From Arthrobacter mangrovi (GTDB taxonomy: Bacteria > Actinomycetota > Actinomycetes > Actinomycetales > Micrococcaceae), in NCBI RefSeq assembly GCF_026011795.1, contig NZ_BRVS01000013.1, positions 57,796-121,795 on the forward strand: a stretch of 64,000 nt of DNA. The letters run 5' to 3'. Shown piece after piece: positions 26,076 through 34,582 of this stretch. Position 1 is the stretch's first letter. The number at the start of each line of letters is the position of its first letter. Position numbers and translations under genes: made by a program. The notes under the pieces are model-generated. The model was not told the origin of the DNA and ran no database searches. It worked only from the letters and a program-made list of their open reading frames with translations.

Positions 26076-26765
26076 ATGGCTGACAGCACGAACAAGGACC
26101 GCTACTGCGTGATCCGGACGGCCACCGCAACCTCCGGCAACACCAAGGCGGCGCTGCTCAACGAGGCGCGCTGGAACGTGTCCCGGTTGAAGGTCGGCTT
26201 CCTGGAGGGCGACCCCGGGCTCCAGCAGCGGGTCCTCGCCGTCGCACGGGAGTGGACGGGCCCGGACCTGGCGAACCTGCAGTTCGATGAGGCCGCGGAT
26301 GCCGAGGCGGACATCCGGGTTGCGTTCCAGCAAGGCAACGGCTCGTGGTCCTACCTGGGGACCCAGGCGCAGCACATCGGCGCCGGCGAACCCACCATGA
26401 ACTACGGCTGGCTGACGCCGGATTCCCCCGACGACGAAGTCAGGCGGGTCGTGCTGCACGAATTCGGGCATGCGGTCGGACTGATCCACGAACACCAGAA
26501 TCCGCAGAAACCGATCCAGTGGAACCGGGCCGCCGTGATTGCCGACCTGTCCGGGCCGCCGAACAACTGGGACGAGGCCACGATCGAGAACAACATCTTC
26601 CGCAAGTACGATCCCCAGGACCTGGCCGGCACGGACACCGACAGTTCATCGATCATGATGTACCCGATCCCCGCGTCCTGGACCTTGGACGGCTTCTCCG
26701 CGGACCTGAACAGCTCGCTCTCCGCAACGGACAAGGACTTCATCCGGTCCGCCTACCCCTGGTAA
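26076..26765 (+). CDS. Metzincin zinc protease (astacin/matrixin-like), cytoplasmic
   Basis: A 229-residue zinc metalloprotease. The extended zinc motif HEFGHAVGLIHEH (His128, His132, His138, catalytic Glu129) and the Met-turn SIMMY are complete, as in astacin-type M12A and matrixin-type proteases. Such enzymes are nearly always secreted, yet the N-terminus MADSTNKDRYCVIR has no signal peptide and no propeptide is obvious, so it should work in the cytosol. ATG 26076 follows AAGGAAGGAAG. It sits in the caspase operon 49 bases after the MBL gene. It could be a processing protease, an effector, or be activated by a caspase. Confidence 0.85.
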   Translation: MADSTNKDRYCVIRTATATSGNTKAALLNEARWNVSRLKVGFLEGDPGLQQRVLAVAREWTGPDLANLQFDEAADAEADIRVAFQQGNGSWSYLGTQAQHIGAGEPTMNYGWLTPDSPDDEVRRVVLHEFGHAVGLIHEHQNPQKPIQWNRAAVIADLSGPPNNWDEATIENNIFRKYDPQDLAGTDTDSSSIMMYPIPASWTLDGFSADLNSSLSATDKDFIRSAYPW

Positions 26766-26799
26766 ACCGCCCGCACCATAGAGCAGGAGGAGGGAGCAC

Positions 26800-29184
26800 G
26801 TGGCTGACTACGCCGTCGTCGTCGGGATTTCCCGGTACCCGAAGTTCGCCGCCCCCGGCGCGAACGCGGACCTGCAGGGGCCGGACACGGATGCGGCCGA
26901 CATCCGCGACTGGCTCCTGGCGCCCGACGGCGGGGCGCTCAGCCCCGAAAATGTCCGGATGGTCCGGTCGGCGGACTTCGAACCCCCGCGGCCGGAGGAA
27001 CCCCAGCCGGAGGAGGCGAAAATCCGCAGGGTCCTGACCTGGATCGAGGAGGAAACGGCCCGGACGATGGGCGGCAGGCTCTACCTCTACTTCTCGGGCC
27101 ACGGGTTCGCGCCGGTGCTGGAGGAAGGGGCGCTCTTCACCGCCGAGGCCACGCTGAGCGTCCCCTCGTATGTCTACGCGTACGACTGGATGCGGAATTT
27201 CCGGAAGGCCCTGCGGTTCCGTGAATACGTGCTGTGGATGGACTGCTGCATGACGAGCCAGCAGAGCATTCCGGTCAGCAGCGTGCCGATCCGCGCCGGC
27301 AGCGGCACCGGCGTGCCCGGCCCGGCGTTCGTCGCCGTGGCGGCGCAGACCAAGAGCGCCTTGGAGCACCCCATGCCGGACGGGAAGGTCCACGGGGTCT
27401 TCAGCTACACGCTGCTGCAGGGCCTGCGTGGCGGCGCCACCGACGAGCACGGCAGGATCACGGGCGAGAGCCTGAAGGCCTTCCTGCACGACACCATGCC
27501 GGAGTTCCTGCCCGAGCAGGTCCGCAATTCTTCGGCGGTGGACCTCCATCCGTTCATCAGGGCCGACGCCGGCATCACGTTCAGGCGCCTGCACAGCCGC
27601 CCCACCTACCCCGTCCGTCTTGGCCTGCCGCCGAACGCGGCCGGGCAGCCGCTGAAGCTCTGGACCGGCCGGCCGCACGCGGCGGTCGTGGACCAGAAAA
27701 TCACCGGCAGCTTCTGGCAGGGACAGCTGGCCCGGGGACTCTATGTCGCGGAAATGCCCGACGCCGGCATCCGCCAAGGCTTCCAGGTCACCGGGGCCGG
27801 CCCCCTGGACATCGAACTTAAGCAGACCGGCCGGCGGGTGCGGCCGCCGCATCCCACGCAGCTGTACGGAATCGACGTCGAGGCCAACAACCCCGCCGCG
27901 ACCGTCTCGGTGCTGGACCACAACCTGAACCGCATCTTCTCCGACACCGGAGCCCTGCACGAATTCGACGCCCCCGGCGTCTACAAGATCCGGATCGAAC
28001 TCGGCCGCGATATCTCTTCGGTGACCGAGGACGTGATCCTCCTCGACGATCACCTGGCCGCGGCATCTCCCGCTCCCGCCGTGCCGTCGCCTGCACCGAT
28101 TCCGGGCAGCGCGATGGTGCACGAGAGCCATGTCGAACCGTTCGTGAAAGCGGTCGAACGCGCGGGTGCAGCCGGCGGGCCGGTCGGCTCCACCCTCTCC
28201 GTCCTGGCGCGCTACTGGCTGGAGGCGGACAGGCTGCCCGGCCAACCGGGCCATCCGATGGAAGGCCTGGAGCTCGTATCCCCATCCGGGGGCGTTGTCG
28301 CCGGCCTGCTGGAGCATTCGCAACTGCAGCACGGGTCGTCCGCCGAGCCGGTAGCGGTCTGGGAACGCGAGCTGGAACCCGGCCCGTACTACCTGCGCCA
28401 TACCTTCCGCAGCGGCCGGATCGGGGAAGCGACCGTGATGGCCTGCGCCGGCTGGGTGACCCAGGTCGCCCTGCAGCGCTCCCCCGCCCTGCTCATTCCG
28501 GGCGTCGGGGAGAACGATATCGTTCCCATTGTCGACGCGGCGGTGTTCATGCGCCGGGCCGGAGGCAGCGCGAGGGAGACGGACGCCGCGTCCGAAGAGG
28601 ACCAGGTGCTGGAGACCGCGCGCCTGGCGCTGGCCCAGGGCCGCGACCTGCTGGGCAAGCCGCACGGTTCGGGGCTGCAGAAACTGCTGCTGGAGGAATA
28701 TGAAGACCCGATCGCGGCGATCATCGGTTCCTACCTGCTGCTGATCGCGATGGAGGGCGCCCAGGGCGGAACCCCGAGCCAGCATGAGCAGCTGGACGCG
28801 GCGGTGGTCCGGCTCAGGCAGAAGGTCGAGGGCTTCCACCCGGACATCGCCGCCTTGTCGCTGCGCTGCACTGATCCCGCCCTCCGCTGGCAGGAACCGT
28901 TCCCCGTCCCGCCGATCTTCAAATACGGGTGGAAGCTGCTGACGCAGGCGAGCTATGCCAATTCCCGGCTCATACCGGATGAGCTTTGGCAGCGCGTGCA
29001 CGCCGTAACGAACTTCGGTCCGTTCCTGACCTGGGCGGCGGATCCCGGCGCCAAGCTGCTGCATGCCCGCCAGCTCGCCCGCTGGGCCAAGGACAATGCT
29101 CCGCAGGAAGACGAGGAGGCGACGCGCAGGCTGCTGATTCCGGCGTCCGCGGCCAAGACCATCCTCGGGAACGACAGTGTTTGA
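26800..29184 (+). CDS. Caspase-like protease with large C-terminal extension
   Basis: A 794-residue protein. Residues 1-260 are a caspase-fold domain: VVVGISRYPKF, His101 in YFSGHGFA and Cys149 in LWMDCCMTSQQ, so the dyad is intact. Residues about 265-460 hold two beta-sandwich modules (ARGLYVAEM; APGVYKIRIEL), a Pro/Ala linker follows near 420-440, and residues about 460-794 combine a carboxypeptidase-regulatory-like beta region (GLELVSPSGGVVAGL) with a helical end (DPIAAIIGSYLLLIAMEG). The extension parallels the separate 433-residue companion gene. GTG 26800 is preceded by AGGAGGAGGGAG. No TM helix. The next gene overlaps by 8 bases. Confidence 0.85.
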   Translation: MADYAVVVGISRYPKFAAPGANADLQGPDTDAADIRDWLLAPDGGALSPENVRMVRSADFEPPRPEEPQPEEAKIRRVLTWIEEETARTMGGRLYLYFSGHGFAPVLEEGALFTAEATLSVPSYVYAYDWMRNFRKALRFREYVLWMDCCMTSQQSIPVSSVPIRAGSGTGVPGPAFVAVAAQTKSALEHPMPDGKVHGVFSYTLLQGLRGGATDEHGRITGESLKAFLHDTMPEFLPEQVRNSSAVDLHPFIRADAGITFRRLHSRPTYPVRLGLPPNAAGQPLKLWTGRPHAAVVDQKITGSFWQGQLARGLYVAEMPDAGIRQGFQVTGAGPLDIELKQTGRRVRPPHPTQLYGIDVEANNPAATVSVLDHNLNRIFSDTGALHEFDAPGVYKIRIELGRDISSVTEDVILLDDHLAAASPAPAVPSPAPIPGSAMVHESHVEPFVKAVERAGAAGGPVGSTLSVLARYWLEADRLPGQPGHPMEGLELVSPSGGVVAGLLEHSQLQHGSSAEPVAVWERELEPGPYYLRHTFRSGRIGEATVMACAGWVTQVALQRSPALLIPGVGENDIVPIVDAAVFMRRAGGSARETDAASEEDQVLETARLALAQGRDLLGKPHGSGLQKLLLEEYEDPIAAIIGSYLLLIAMEGAQGGTPSQHEQLDAAVVRLRQKVEGFHPDIAALSLRCTDPALRWQEPFPVPPIFKYGWKLLTQASYANSRLIPDELWQRVHAVTNFGPFLTWAADPGAKLLHARQLARWAKDNAPQEDEEATRRLLIPASAAKTILGNDSV

Positions 29185-29722
29185 GCTGGCCCTGGCGGAG
29201 GGGCTGTCCGTCTCCTTCCAGCGCTATCCGCTGCCCGCTTCCGGCCTGCTCTCCTCCCTCCCGGCCAGCGCCGGCGCGCTGCCCTGCTGTTCCGCAGGAC
29301 CGGGCAGTTTCCTGGTCGCGCTGCCCCAGGGCGAGGGCTGCTGGATCGGCATCACGGCCTCCGGCGCCATACCGCCCGCGGACGTGGGCGTCCTGGTCCA
29401 CACCGCGGACCACCGGACGGTGGATCCCCTCTCCGGCGGGGAAGCCGGTCAGCCTCCCGGCCCGTCCCGTGTCCGGGTACCGCCCTCGGCGCAGGTTCCG
29501 GGAATCGGCAGGAACGACGGCGGGTGGTGGTGCCTGCGGCGTCCTCCCGCCCCTGCCGGGTTTCCCGCCGTCCGCTCGCTGGACGTCTACGCCGGCGGAC
29601 GTGGCAGTGCCGCCTCGCTGCGTGCCAGGTTCGTCCCGGCCCCGGTCTTCGAACGCCTCGGCGGCGGAATCACGCCGCCGCTGCGCCCGGATGCCCGGTA
29701 CGGAGGCTGGCGGCTGCCCTGA
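29177..29722 (+). CDS. Unknown protein in caspase operon
   Basis: A 181-residue Gly/Pro/Ala-rich protein I do not recognise. It has a hydrophobic N-terminal half with CC and C residues (LPCCSAG, GCWIGITASG), a Pro-rich middle, and a C-terminal VRSLDVYAGG strand followed by basic residues. No signal peptide or TM helix is convincing. GTG 29177 overlaps the large caspase gene by 8 bases, so it is co-translated with it. Its position, one gene after the large caspase, suggests a partner or substrate of that protease; this is inference. Confidence 0.65.
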   Translation: MFELALAEGLSVSFQRYPLPASGLLSSLPASAGALPCCSAGPGSFLVALPQGEGCWIGITASGAIPPADVGVLVHTADHRTVDPLSGGEAGQPPGPSRVRVPPSAQVPGIGRNDGGWWCLRRPPAPAGFPAVRSLDVYAGGRGSAASLRARFVPAPVFERLGGGITPPLRPDARYGGWRLP

Positions 29723-29756
29723 GCCCAGCTGCGCACACGATCGAAGGGAAGACGAG

Positions 29757-30206
29757 ATGGACAACGCGCAAGGCCGCCAGGACCTAAGCCGGCAAATCGA
29801 CGAGCGCCGTGAAAACATCCGCGCGTACCTGCGCCGTGCGCGGCCGAGGCGCAACCTTCTGACCAACACCAGCGTCATCGCGAGCGCCGTGGCGGCCGCC
29901 TTGACCGCCGGCCCGGGCTTCGGCCAGGACGGCTTCAATAATGCGGTAGCGGAAATCTTCTCCCTCCCGGACAGCGCCATCGTCTGGCAGGTCATCTGCG
30001 TGCTGGCCTCGATCCTTTCGCTGGTTGCAGCTATCACCACCGGGCTGGCGAATTCCCGCAACACGAGCGAGCAGATTTCCACCGCCGAATCGGCCAGTGC
30101 GCAGCTCGAGGGCCTGCTGGCCGCGCTCAGGTACGGGCAGCTTCCTCTGGACGAGGCCGTGCGGCTCTACCAGGAGTACAGCTCCAAGGCAGCCTTCATC
30201 GACTAG
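29757..30206 (+). CDS. Two-TM membrane protein, last gene of caspase operon
   Basis: A 149-residue protein with a basic N-terminal helix (RENIRAYLRRARPRR), two hydrophobic segments at about 36-56 and 77-99 (VWQVICVLASILSLVAAIT), and an amphipathic C-terminal helix pair. The layout (cytosolic helix, two TMs, cytosolic tail) resembles membrane effectors of the SLATT kind in overall topology, though I cannot show homology. ATG 29757 follows GAAGGGAAG. It is the only membrane gene of the operon. Its 3' end overlaps the convergent PKD gene by 11 bases. It may be the membrane-damaging end point or an anchor of the system. Confidence 0.68.
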   Translation: MDNAQGRQDLSRQIDERRENIRAYLRRARPRRNLLTNTSVIASAVAAALTAGPGFGQDGFNNAVAEIFSLPDSAIVWQVICVLASILSLVAAITTGLANSRNTSEQISTAESASAQLEGLLAALRYGQLPLDEAVRLYQEYSSKAAFID

Positions 30207-31323
30207 GCGGAGTGGAGGTATTGGAGGCGGGGGCATGCCTGGGCTTGTACCGCCGCCGCTGCCACCACACGTAGAGCGCGCCTATCGCACCGACCACCAC
30301 GGGAATGCTCAAGCCGAGCGGCCCGGCCCATTCCTTGACCGCGTTGCCCACGACGTAGCCCAGCCGCACCTGCACATCGATGGTTTCCCGGTACGTCTCG
30401 ACCATGATGCTGCTGCCTTCGGGCCCCGGCGCCAGCAGCCGCAATGTCAGCTCCTTATCCCCGGCCTCGCGCGGCGTGATGTCCCAGCTCCACTCGCCCA
30501 CGCCTTCGGCGGGGAGCGAGATCAGTCCGCCGGCGCCGCTGGTCGCCGTGATGTCCATGCCGTCCCCGGTCAGTTCGGCCCGCATCAGCTCGCAGAGCCG
30601 TGGCGTGCGGGTCTCCACCGGCCCCTCGCCGGGCAGGCCCTGTGACGGATCCTCGTCCGAGCCGTGCAGCGCCACGCGGATCGACCATGACGTGGTTTCG
30701 CCCTGCTCCATTGGCGACGGCGGCCGGAACACGAGCGTGCCCTCGAAGCAGCGGTCCAGGATGTCCTGGGCGGCCTGTCCCGGAAGGGGCGGGCTGCTGC
30801 CTGCCCCCGGTTCCGTGCCGGGCACCGGCTCCTCGGAGTAGGAATACCAGGTTTCGGTCGGAAGCGGCGGGATAACGACGTCGGGCGGCGTGCTTTGCGC
30901 GGGCGGCGGCCCGGCCGGCAGCTGCAGCGTCACGGTCTGGCTGAAAGCCGACGACATCCCGGACCTGTCGGTGACGGTCAGCACAATGGTGTAGGTTCCG
31001 GGTCCGCCGAACTGGTGTTCCAGCGCTTTGCCTTCGCCGCGGGTTCCATCCCCGAGGTCCCAGTCGTAGGAGGCGATGGATCCGTCCGGATCGAGGGAAG
31101 CGGACGCATCGAGGAAGCAGTCCAGGTCCTCGCACGCGGCTTCGAAGACCGCGATCGGAGGCAGCGGCGGCTGCCCCGTGGTCCCCGCGGCGAGCGGGGG
31201 CGGGCCAGCGCCGGCTGGGGCGGTCCCGGCCAGCCAGGACATGGCGGCCACGAGCACAAGCAGGACCCTGCGGAGCACACGTGGCGCTCCGCCTGCCCCC
31301 GTCACGCCTGCTGCAGGGAACAC
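30196..31323 (-). CDS. PKD-domain membrane-anchored protein
   Basis: A 375-residue protein facing the caspase operon. An N-terminal hydrophobic stretch (about 18-40) is a signal peptide or anchor. A PKD domain follows (about 55-132, with DASASLDPDGSI, YDWDLGDG and YTIVLTVTD). A second beta-sandwich spans about 195-330 (LCELMRAELTGDGMDI, then GEWSWDITP). A TM helix (about 340-360) and a basic tail YVWWQRRRYK end it. The second sandwich resembles a domain I associate with caspase- or TIR-linked membrane proteins in actinobacteria and cyanobacteria; that link is from memory, not tested. It is downstream of the 155-residue gene in a leftward operon. Confidence 0.75.
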   Translation of the reverse strand: MFPAAGVTGAGGAPRVLRRVLLVLVAAMSWLAGTAPAGAGPPPLAAGTTGQPPLPPIAVFEAACEDLDCFLDASASLDPDGSIASYDWDLGDGTRGEGKALEHQFGGPGTYTIVLTVTDRSGMSSAFSQTVTLQLPAGPPPAQSTPPDVVIPPLPTETWYSYSEEPVPGTEPGAGSSPPLPGQAAQDILDRCFEGTLVFRPPSPMEQGETTSWSIRVALHGSDEDPSQGLPGEGPVETRTPRLCELMRAELTGDGMDITATSGAGGLISLPAEGVGEWSWDITPREAGDKELTLRLLAPGPEGSSIMVETYRETIDVQVRLGYVVGNAVKEWAGPLGLSIPVVVGAIGALYVWWQRRRYKPRHAPASNTSTPPSR

Positions 31324-31389
31324 GGATCCTCCGCCTGGCCCCGGTCTGCGGTCTCCCTCCTCCTAATGTGGCCCCGGCCGGAGCAGCAG

Positions 31390-31857
31390 TCAACGCGCGG
31401 CGGCCCGGGCCCCGCCGGCCTCCAGGCCGGCACCGGCCTGGTCGAGCACCCACTGGAGCCGCTCCAGCCACCAGCCGAGTTCACTGCTGAGGTACCTGAT
31501 GTAGTTCTGCCGGGCCGTCGCGAGGTCGGCCGCGACAAGGTCCGCCAGGCGGCGGACCGCCCCGAGCAGGTCCTCGTCGGTTCCCGCCGCGCCGTCCTGC
31601 AGCGCCGCGCGGTATCCCTCGGCGAGCGCGGCGAACGTGCACGCCTCCGCCACCTGGGCGTAGCGCGGCATGTAGACGGTCGCTTCGTTCGGCGGCGGGG
31701 CGGGAGCCGCTTGCAGGTGCCTGAAACCGCAGCAGAACCGGACTGTGGCGGCGTAGGAATCGCGCAGCAGCGCGGGAGACGGATCGTGGCTCCTGTCCGC
31801 GCAAAGGGCTTGGACAGACATGAAGGCGTCTATCCGTGGAACTGCTTGCTCGGCCAT
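31390..31857 (-). CDS. Helical protein of unknown function
   Basis: A 155-residue, mainly alpha-helical soluble protein without a family I recognise. It has an acidic helical core (AEACTFAALAEGYRAAL, LADLVAADLATARQNY) with aromatic residues near the C-terminus (ELGWWLERLQWVLDQ). ATG 31857 follows GGGAGAGGA at 8 bases and is preferred to ATG 31875. It lies 66 bases upstream of the PKD gene on the same strand, so it probably belongs to the same module facing the caspase operon. Confidence 0.65.
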   Translation of the reverse strand: MAEQAVPRIDAFMSVQALCADRSHDPSPALLRDSYAATVRFCCGFRHLQAAPAPPPNEATVYMPRYAQVAEACTFAALAEGYRAALQDGAAGTDEDLLGAVRRLADLVAADLATARQNYIRYLSSELGWWLERLQWVLDQAGAGLEAGGARAAAR

Positions 31858-32085
31858 CCTAAGGTCCTCTCCCATGTCGGTGCGATTGCCATCAGTGTGC
31901 CCGCGGGGCCGCTCCGCCGGCGTCGGCCTGCCGCTGCAAATCTCCCGCCGCCGCTACAACCGGGGATGTACGCGCCAAATCAGACCCGGGGTGGACTCGC
32001 GGCCGGCCCCCGGGGGCCGAAGCTGTTGGTGTGTTCCCGACGGGAACGCGAACTACGGACAAGACCTCTCAGCAGGAGCAAGCAC

Positions 32086-32604
32086 ATGGTCACTAAGAAG
32101 ACGGATTCCTTACCAGGGCAGGCGACCCGCAGGTCCAGGTTCGGAAAGGCGGGAGCGGCGGCAGCCGCGCTGGCCCTGGCCGCCGGTACCGTCCCCATGG
32201 CGTTGGCCGGCCCGGCGCAGGCCAGCAACGATTACGGCGGGGACGATCACCAGGGATGTGAAGTGTGGGCGCTCAAGCCCGTGGTCGACTACAACGATTA
32301 CGGCACGCACGACGACTCCGTCGACTACCGGGTCAAGGTCCATTGCGACGAGGGCTACGGCATCGAGTTGTACGACCAGCAGTGGGAGCAGGACCACGGT
32401 CCGGACGAGTACTTGGGCGACTGGTCGACGGACGACTACTTCGAGCACGAGGACACCCGGATCTACCACATCGAGCGGCAGGCCCCGGACACCGAACACG
32501 GTGACGAGGAGGTCTACCACCGCGTGACCTACCAGGTCTACGACGGACAATGGAGCGGCTGGCACGGCTGGAAGTACAGCCACGTCGCGTACGTCTACCA
32601 GTAG
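32086..32604 (+). CDS. Secreted acidic Asp/Tyr-rich protein
   Basis: A 172-residue exported protein. A basic n-region (TRRSRFGKAG) and a long hydrophobic h-region end in AGPAQA/S, a good signal-peptidase site. The mature part is strongly acidic and rich in Asp, Tyr, His, Glu and Trp, with two cysteines (QGCEV, VHCDE) that could pair. Repeated DY/DD steps could bind metal ions, but no family motif is clear. ATG 32086 follows CAGGAG. A strong bidirectional terminator lies 17 bases after the stop. Confidence 0.72.
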   Translation: MVTKKTDSLPGQATRRSRFGKAGAAAAALALAAGTVPMALAGPAQASNDYGGDDHQGCEVWALKPVVDYNDYGTHDDSVDYRVKVHCDEGYGIELYDQQWEQDHGPDEYLGDWSTDDYFEHEDTRIYHIERQAPDTEHGDEEVYHRVTYQVYDGQWSGWHGWKYSHVAYVYQ

Positions 32605-32620
32605 GCCGGACGCCTAGACT

Positions 32621-32659
32621 AGTCCGGGCCGGAAGCCAGGGGGACTTCCGGCCCGGACT
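32621..32659. terminator. Bidirectional terminator hairpin
   Basis: Perfect 15-bp stem AGTCCGGGCCGGAAG/CTTCCGGCCCGGACT with a 9-base loop, between the convergent ends of the secreted-protein gene and the response-regulator gene. Confidence 0.8.
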
Positions 32660-32672
32660 GCCCGCCGCCGGG

Positions 32673-33374
32673 CTACAGCCGGTCCTCGGAACGGACGAGC
32701 CCGCTCTTGTAGGCGGCGGCTACCGCCTGGGCCCGGTCGGTGATGCCCAGCTTCAGGAAAATGCGGTGCATATGGGTCTTGACCGTCGCCTCGCTCAGGA
32801 AGAGGTGCGCGGCGATTTCGGCGTTGCTGAGCCCGTGCGCCGCCACGGTCAGCACGTCCCGCTCCCGTTTGGTCAGCTGGGCCATTTCGGCGGAACCCGG
32901 ATCCCGCCTGTCGGGCCTGCGCACGAAATCGGCCAGCAGGCCGCGTGTGATCGCCGGATCAAGCCAGCCGCCCCCGGCCGCCAGCGCGCGGACGGCGTCG
33001 CCCAGGGCCCGCGGCGCCGAGCTCTTCAGGATGAAACCGGAGGCACCCGAGCGCAGCGCGGTCCTGACGGCATCGTCGTCTCCGAACGTGGTCAGCACCA
33101 GCACCGCGGGGACCGTGTCCACCTTGTCCAGGAACGCGTCGGAACTCAGCTGGCGGGTCGCTTCCACACCGTCGGTCCCCGGCATGCGGATGTCCATGAC
33201 GACGACGTCCGGCTGGATCCGGAGCGCCTGCTCCACCGCTTCGGCCCCGTCGGCGGCCTCCCCCGCCACGGTGATGCCCTGCTCAGCCTCAAGCAGCATC
33301 GCCAGTCCTCCCCGGACCAGCGCCTCGTCGTCAGCCAGCAGGACCCTGATGCCGCCCGTCTCCGGAGCCTCCAT
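32673..33374 (-). CDS. NarL/LuxR-family response regulator
   Basis: A 233-residue two-component regulator. The receiver domain has the acidic pair Asp15/Asp16, phospho-acceptor Asp61 (VVMDIRMPG) and the switch Thr in LVLTTFGDD. The C-terminal LuxR helix-turn-helix is LTKRERDVLTVAAHGLSNAE with TVKTHMHRIF as recognition helix. Its ATG overlaps the kinase stop (ATGA), so it is coupled to the kinase that phosphorylates it. Target genes are not evident. Confidence 0.93.
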   Translation of the reverse strand: MEAPETGGIRVLLADDEALVRGGLAMLLEAEQGITVAGEAADGAEAVEQALRIQPDVVVMDIRMPGTDGVEATRQLSSDAFLDKVDTVPAVLVLTTFGDDDAVRTALRSGASGFILKSSAPRALGDAVRALAAGGGWLDPAITRGLLADFVRRPDRRDPGSAEMAQLTKRERDVLTVAAHGLSNAEIAAHLFLSEATVKTHMHRIFLKLGITDRAQAVAAAYKSGLVRSEDRL

Positions 33375-34576
33375 CAGGACCGGCCTCCCGCCCGGGCCAG
33401 CCGCGGCCGCCAGTGGTGCCGCCGCCCGCGGGCCGAAGCCCGGCCCGCCGCTGGGAACGAAGCGGAGACCAGGAAGCCGCCGTCCGGCGTCGTACCCGCC
33501 TCCAGCGTGCCCCCGACCGACGCGGCCCGCTGCCGCATCCCGCCGATTCCGTGCCCGGTTCCCGCCGGCCGCCCGGTGCCGGCACGGCTGCCGTGGCTTC
33601 GCACGGTCAGCCCGAGTCCGGCGTCGCTCCAGTTAAGCCGCACTTCCACCGGACCCTGCGGATCCGCGTACTTCGCCGCATTCGTCAGCGCCTCCTGCAC
33701 CACGCGGAACGCGGCTGCCCCGGCGTCGTCCGGCAAGGCTGCCGGTTCGCCGTCCACCTCCAGCACAACGTCCCGCCCAGCGGCCCGCAGCTGCCGGAGG
33801 AGGTCCGGCAGCTCCTCCAGCCGCCGTGCCGCCGCCTCCGTCCCGCCGGAGTCCGAGGGAACCAGCAGGCCCAGCATCCGGCGCAGCTCGGCGATGGCCT
33901 GGCCGCCGAGCTCGTCGACATGGCCCAGCGCCGTCCGGGCGCGCTCGGGATCGCTCTGCAGGAGCCGTGCGGCTCCCGCGGCCTGCAGCAGCATCAGGCT
34001 GACCGAATGCGCCACCACATCGTGGAGCTCGCGGGCAATGCGGCTGCGTTCGTCCGCCGCCGCGAGCTGGGCCTGGATGCGACGCTGGCGCGCGGCGCTG
34101 CGTCCCCAGCGTCCTGCCGCGAAGGCCGCCACCGTCATCATCGTGCCCAGCAGCCCGCTGACCAGGATCAGCTGGCCGGCGTCCTGCGGCCCCACCAGCT
34201 CCAGCTGCGCCAGCACGTTCACCACCACCAGCACCAGGGCCATGCCCAGCCCCGCGTAGGCGGGCCGCAGCTTCGTGTAGCGGGCCGCCGAGTACAGCGC
34301 CACGAACGGCCCGAGCATCAGCACCGTGTGCGGAACCAGCAGCGAGACCCCGATGCTCGCCAGCACCGACAGCGCCAGCACCAGCAGCGGCCGCTTCCGC
34401 CGCCAGAGCAGCGGCACGTAGACCGCCAGGCCCAGCAGGGGAACGGCGCGCGGATCAAGCCAGGCCGGCGTCGCGCTGTAATCCCAGGACACCGCCAGGT
34501 CCAGCGCGTAGAGCAGCACCAGCCCCAGCATCTCCAGCGCCGGGGTCACCCCGGCCGGGAACCGCAGCGGGCGCAT
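33374..34576 (-). CDS. NarL-type sensor histidine kinase
   Basis: A 400-residue kinase with four to five N-terminal TM helices (residues about 10-155) and no large extracellular loop, so it may sense the membrane. HisKA_3 has the phospho-acceptor His185 in RIARELHDVVAHS. The HATPase domain follows (FRVVQEALTNAAKYA, then GTGHGIGGMRQRA). It is a DesK/LiaS-like actinobacterial kinase and pairs with the overlapping response regulator. Its start is 6 bases from the end of the trypsin-fold gene, so the three may be one operon. Confidence 0.9.
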   Translation of the reverse strand: MRPLRFPAGVTPALEMLGLVLLYALDLAVSWDYSATPAWLDPRAVPLLGLAVYVPLLWRRKRPLLVLALSVLASIGVSLLVPHTVLMLGPFVALYSAARYTKLRPAYAGLGMALVLVVVNVLAQLELVGPQDAGQLILVSGLLGTMMTVAAFAAGRWGRSAARQRRIQAQLAAADERSRIARELHDVVAHSVSLMLLQAAGAARLLQSDPERARTALGHVDELGGQAIAELRRMLGLLVPSDSGGTEAAARRLEELPDLLRQLRAAGRDVVLEVDGEPAALPDDAGAAAFRVVQEALTNAAKYADPQGPVEVRLNWSDAGLGLTVRSHGSRAGTGRPAGTGHGIGGMRQRAASVGGTLEAGTTPDGGFLVSASFPAAGRASARGRRHHWRPRLARAGGRS

Positions 34577-34582
34577 CGCAAC

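Noticed and set aside
28986..29756. N-terminal extension of the 2-TM protein overlapping the 181-residue gene
   Set aside because: The extension is low-complexity out-of-frame sequence; ATG 29757 has a good ribosome-binding site and begins the coherent protein.
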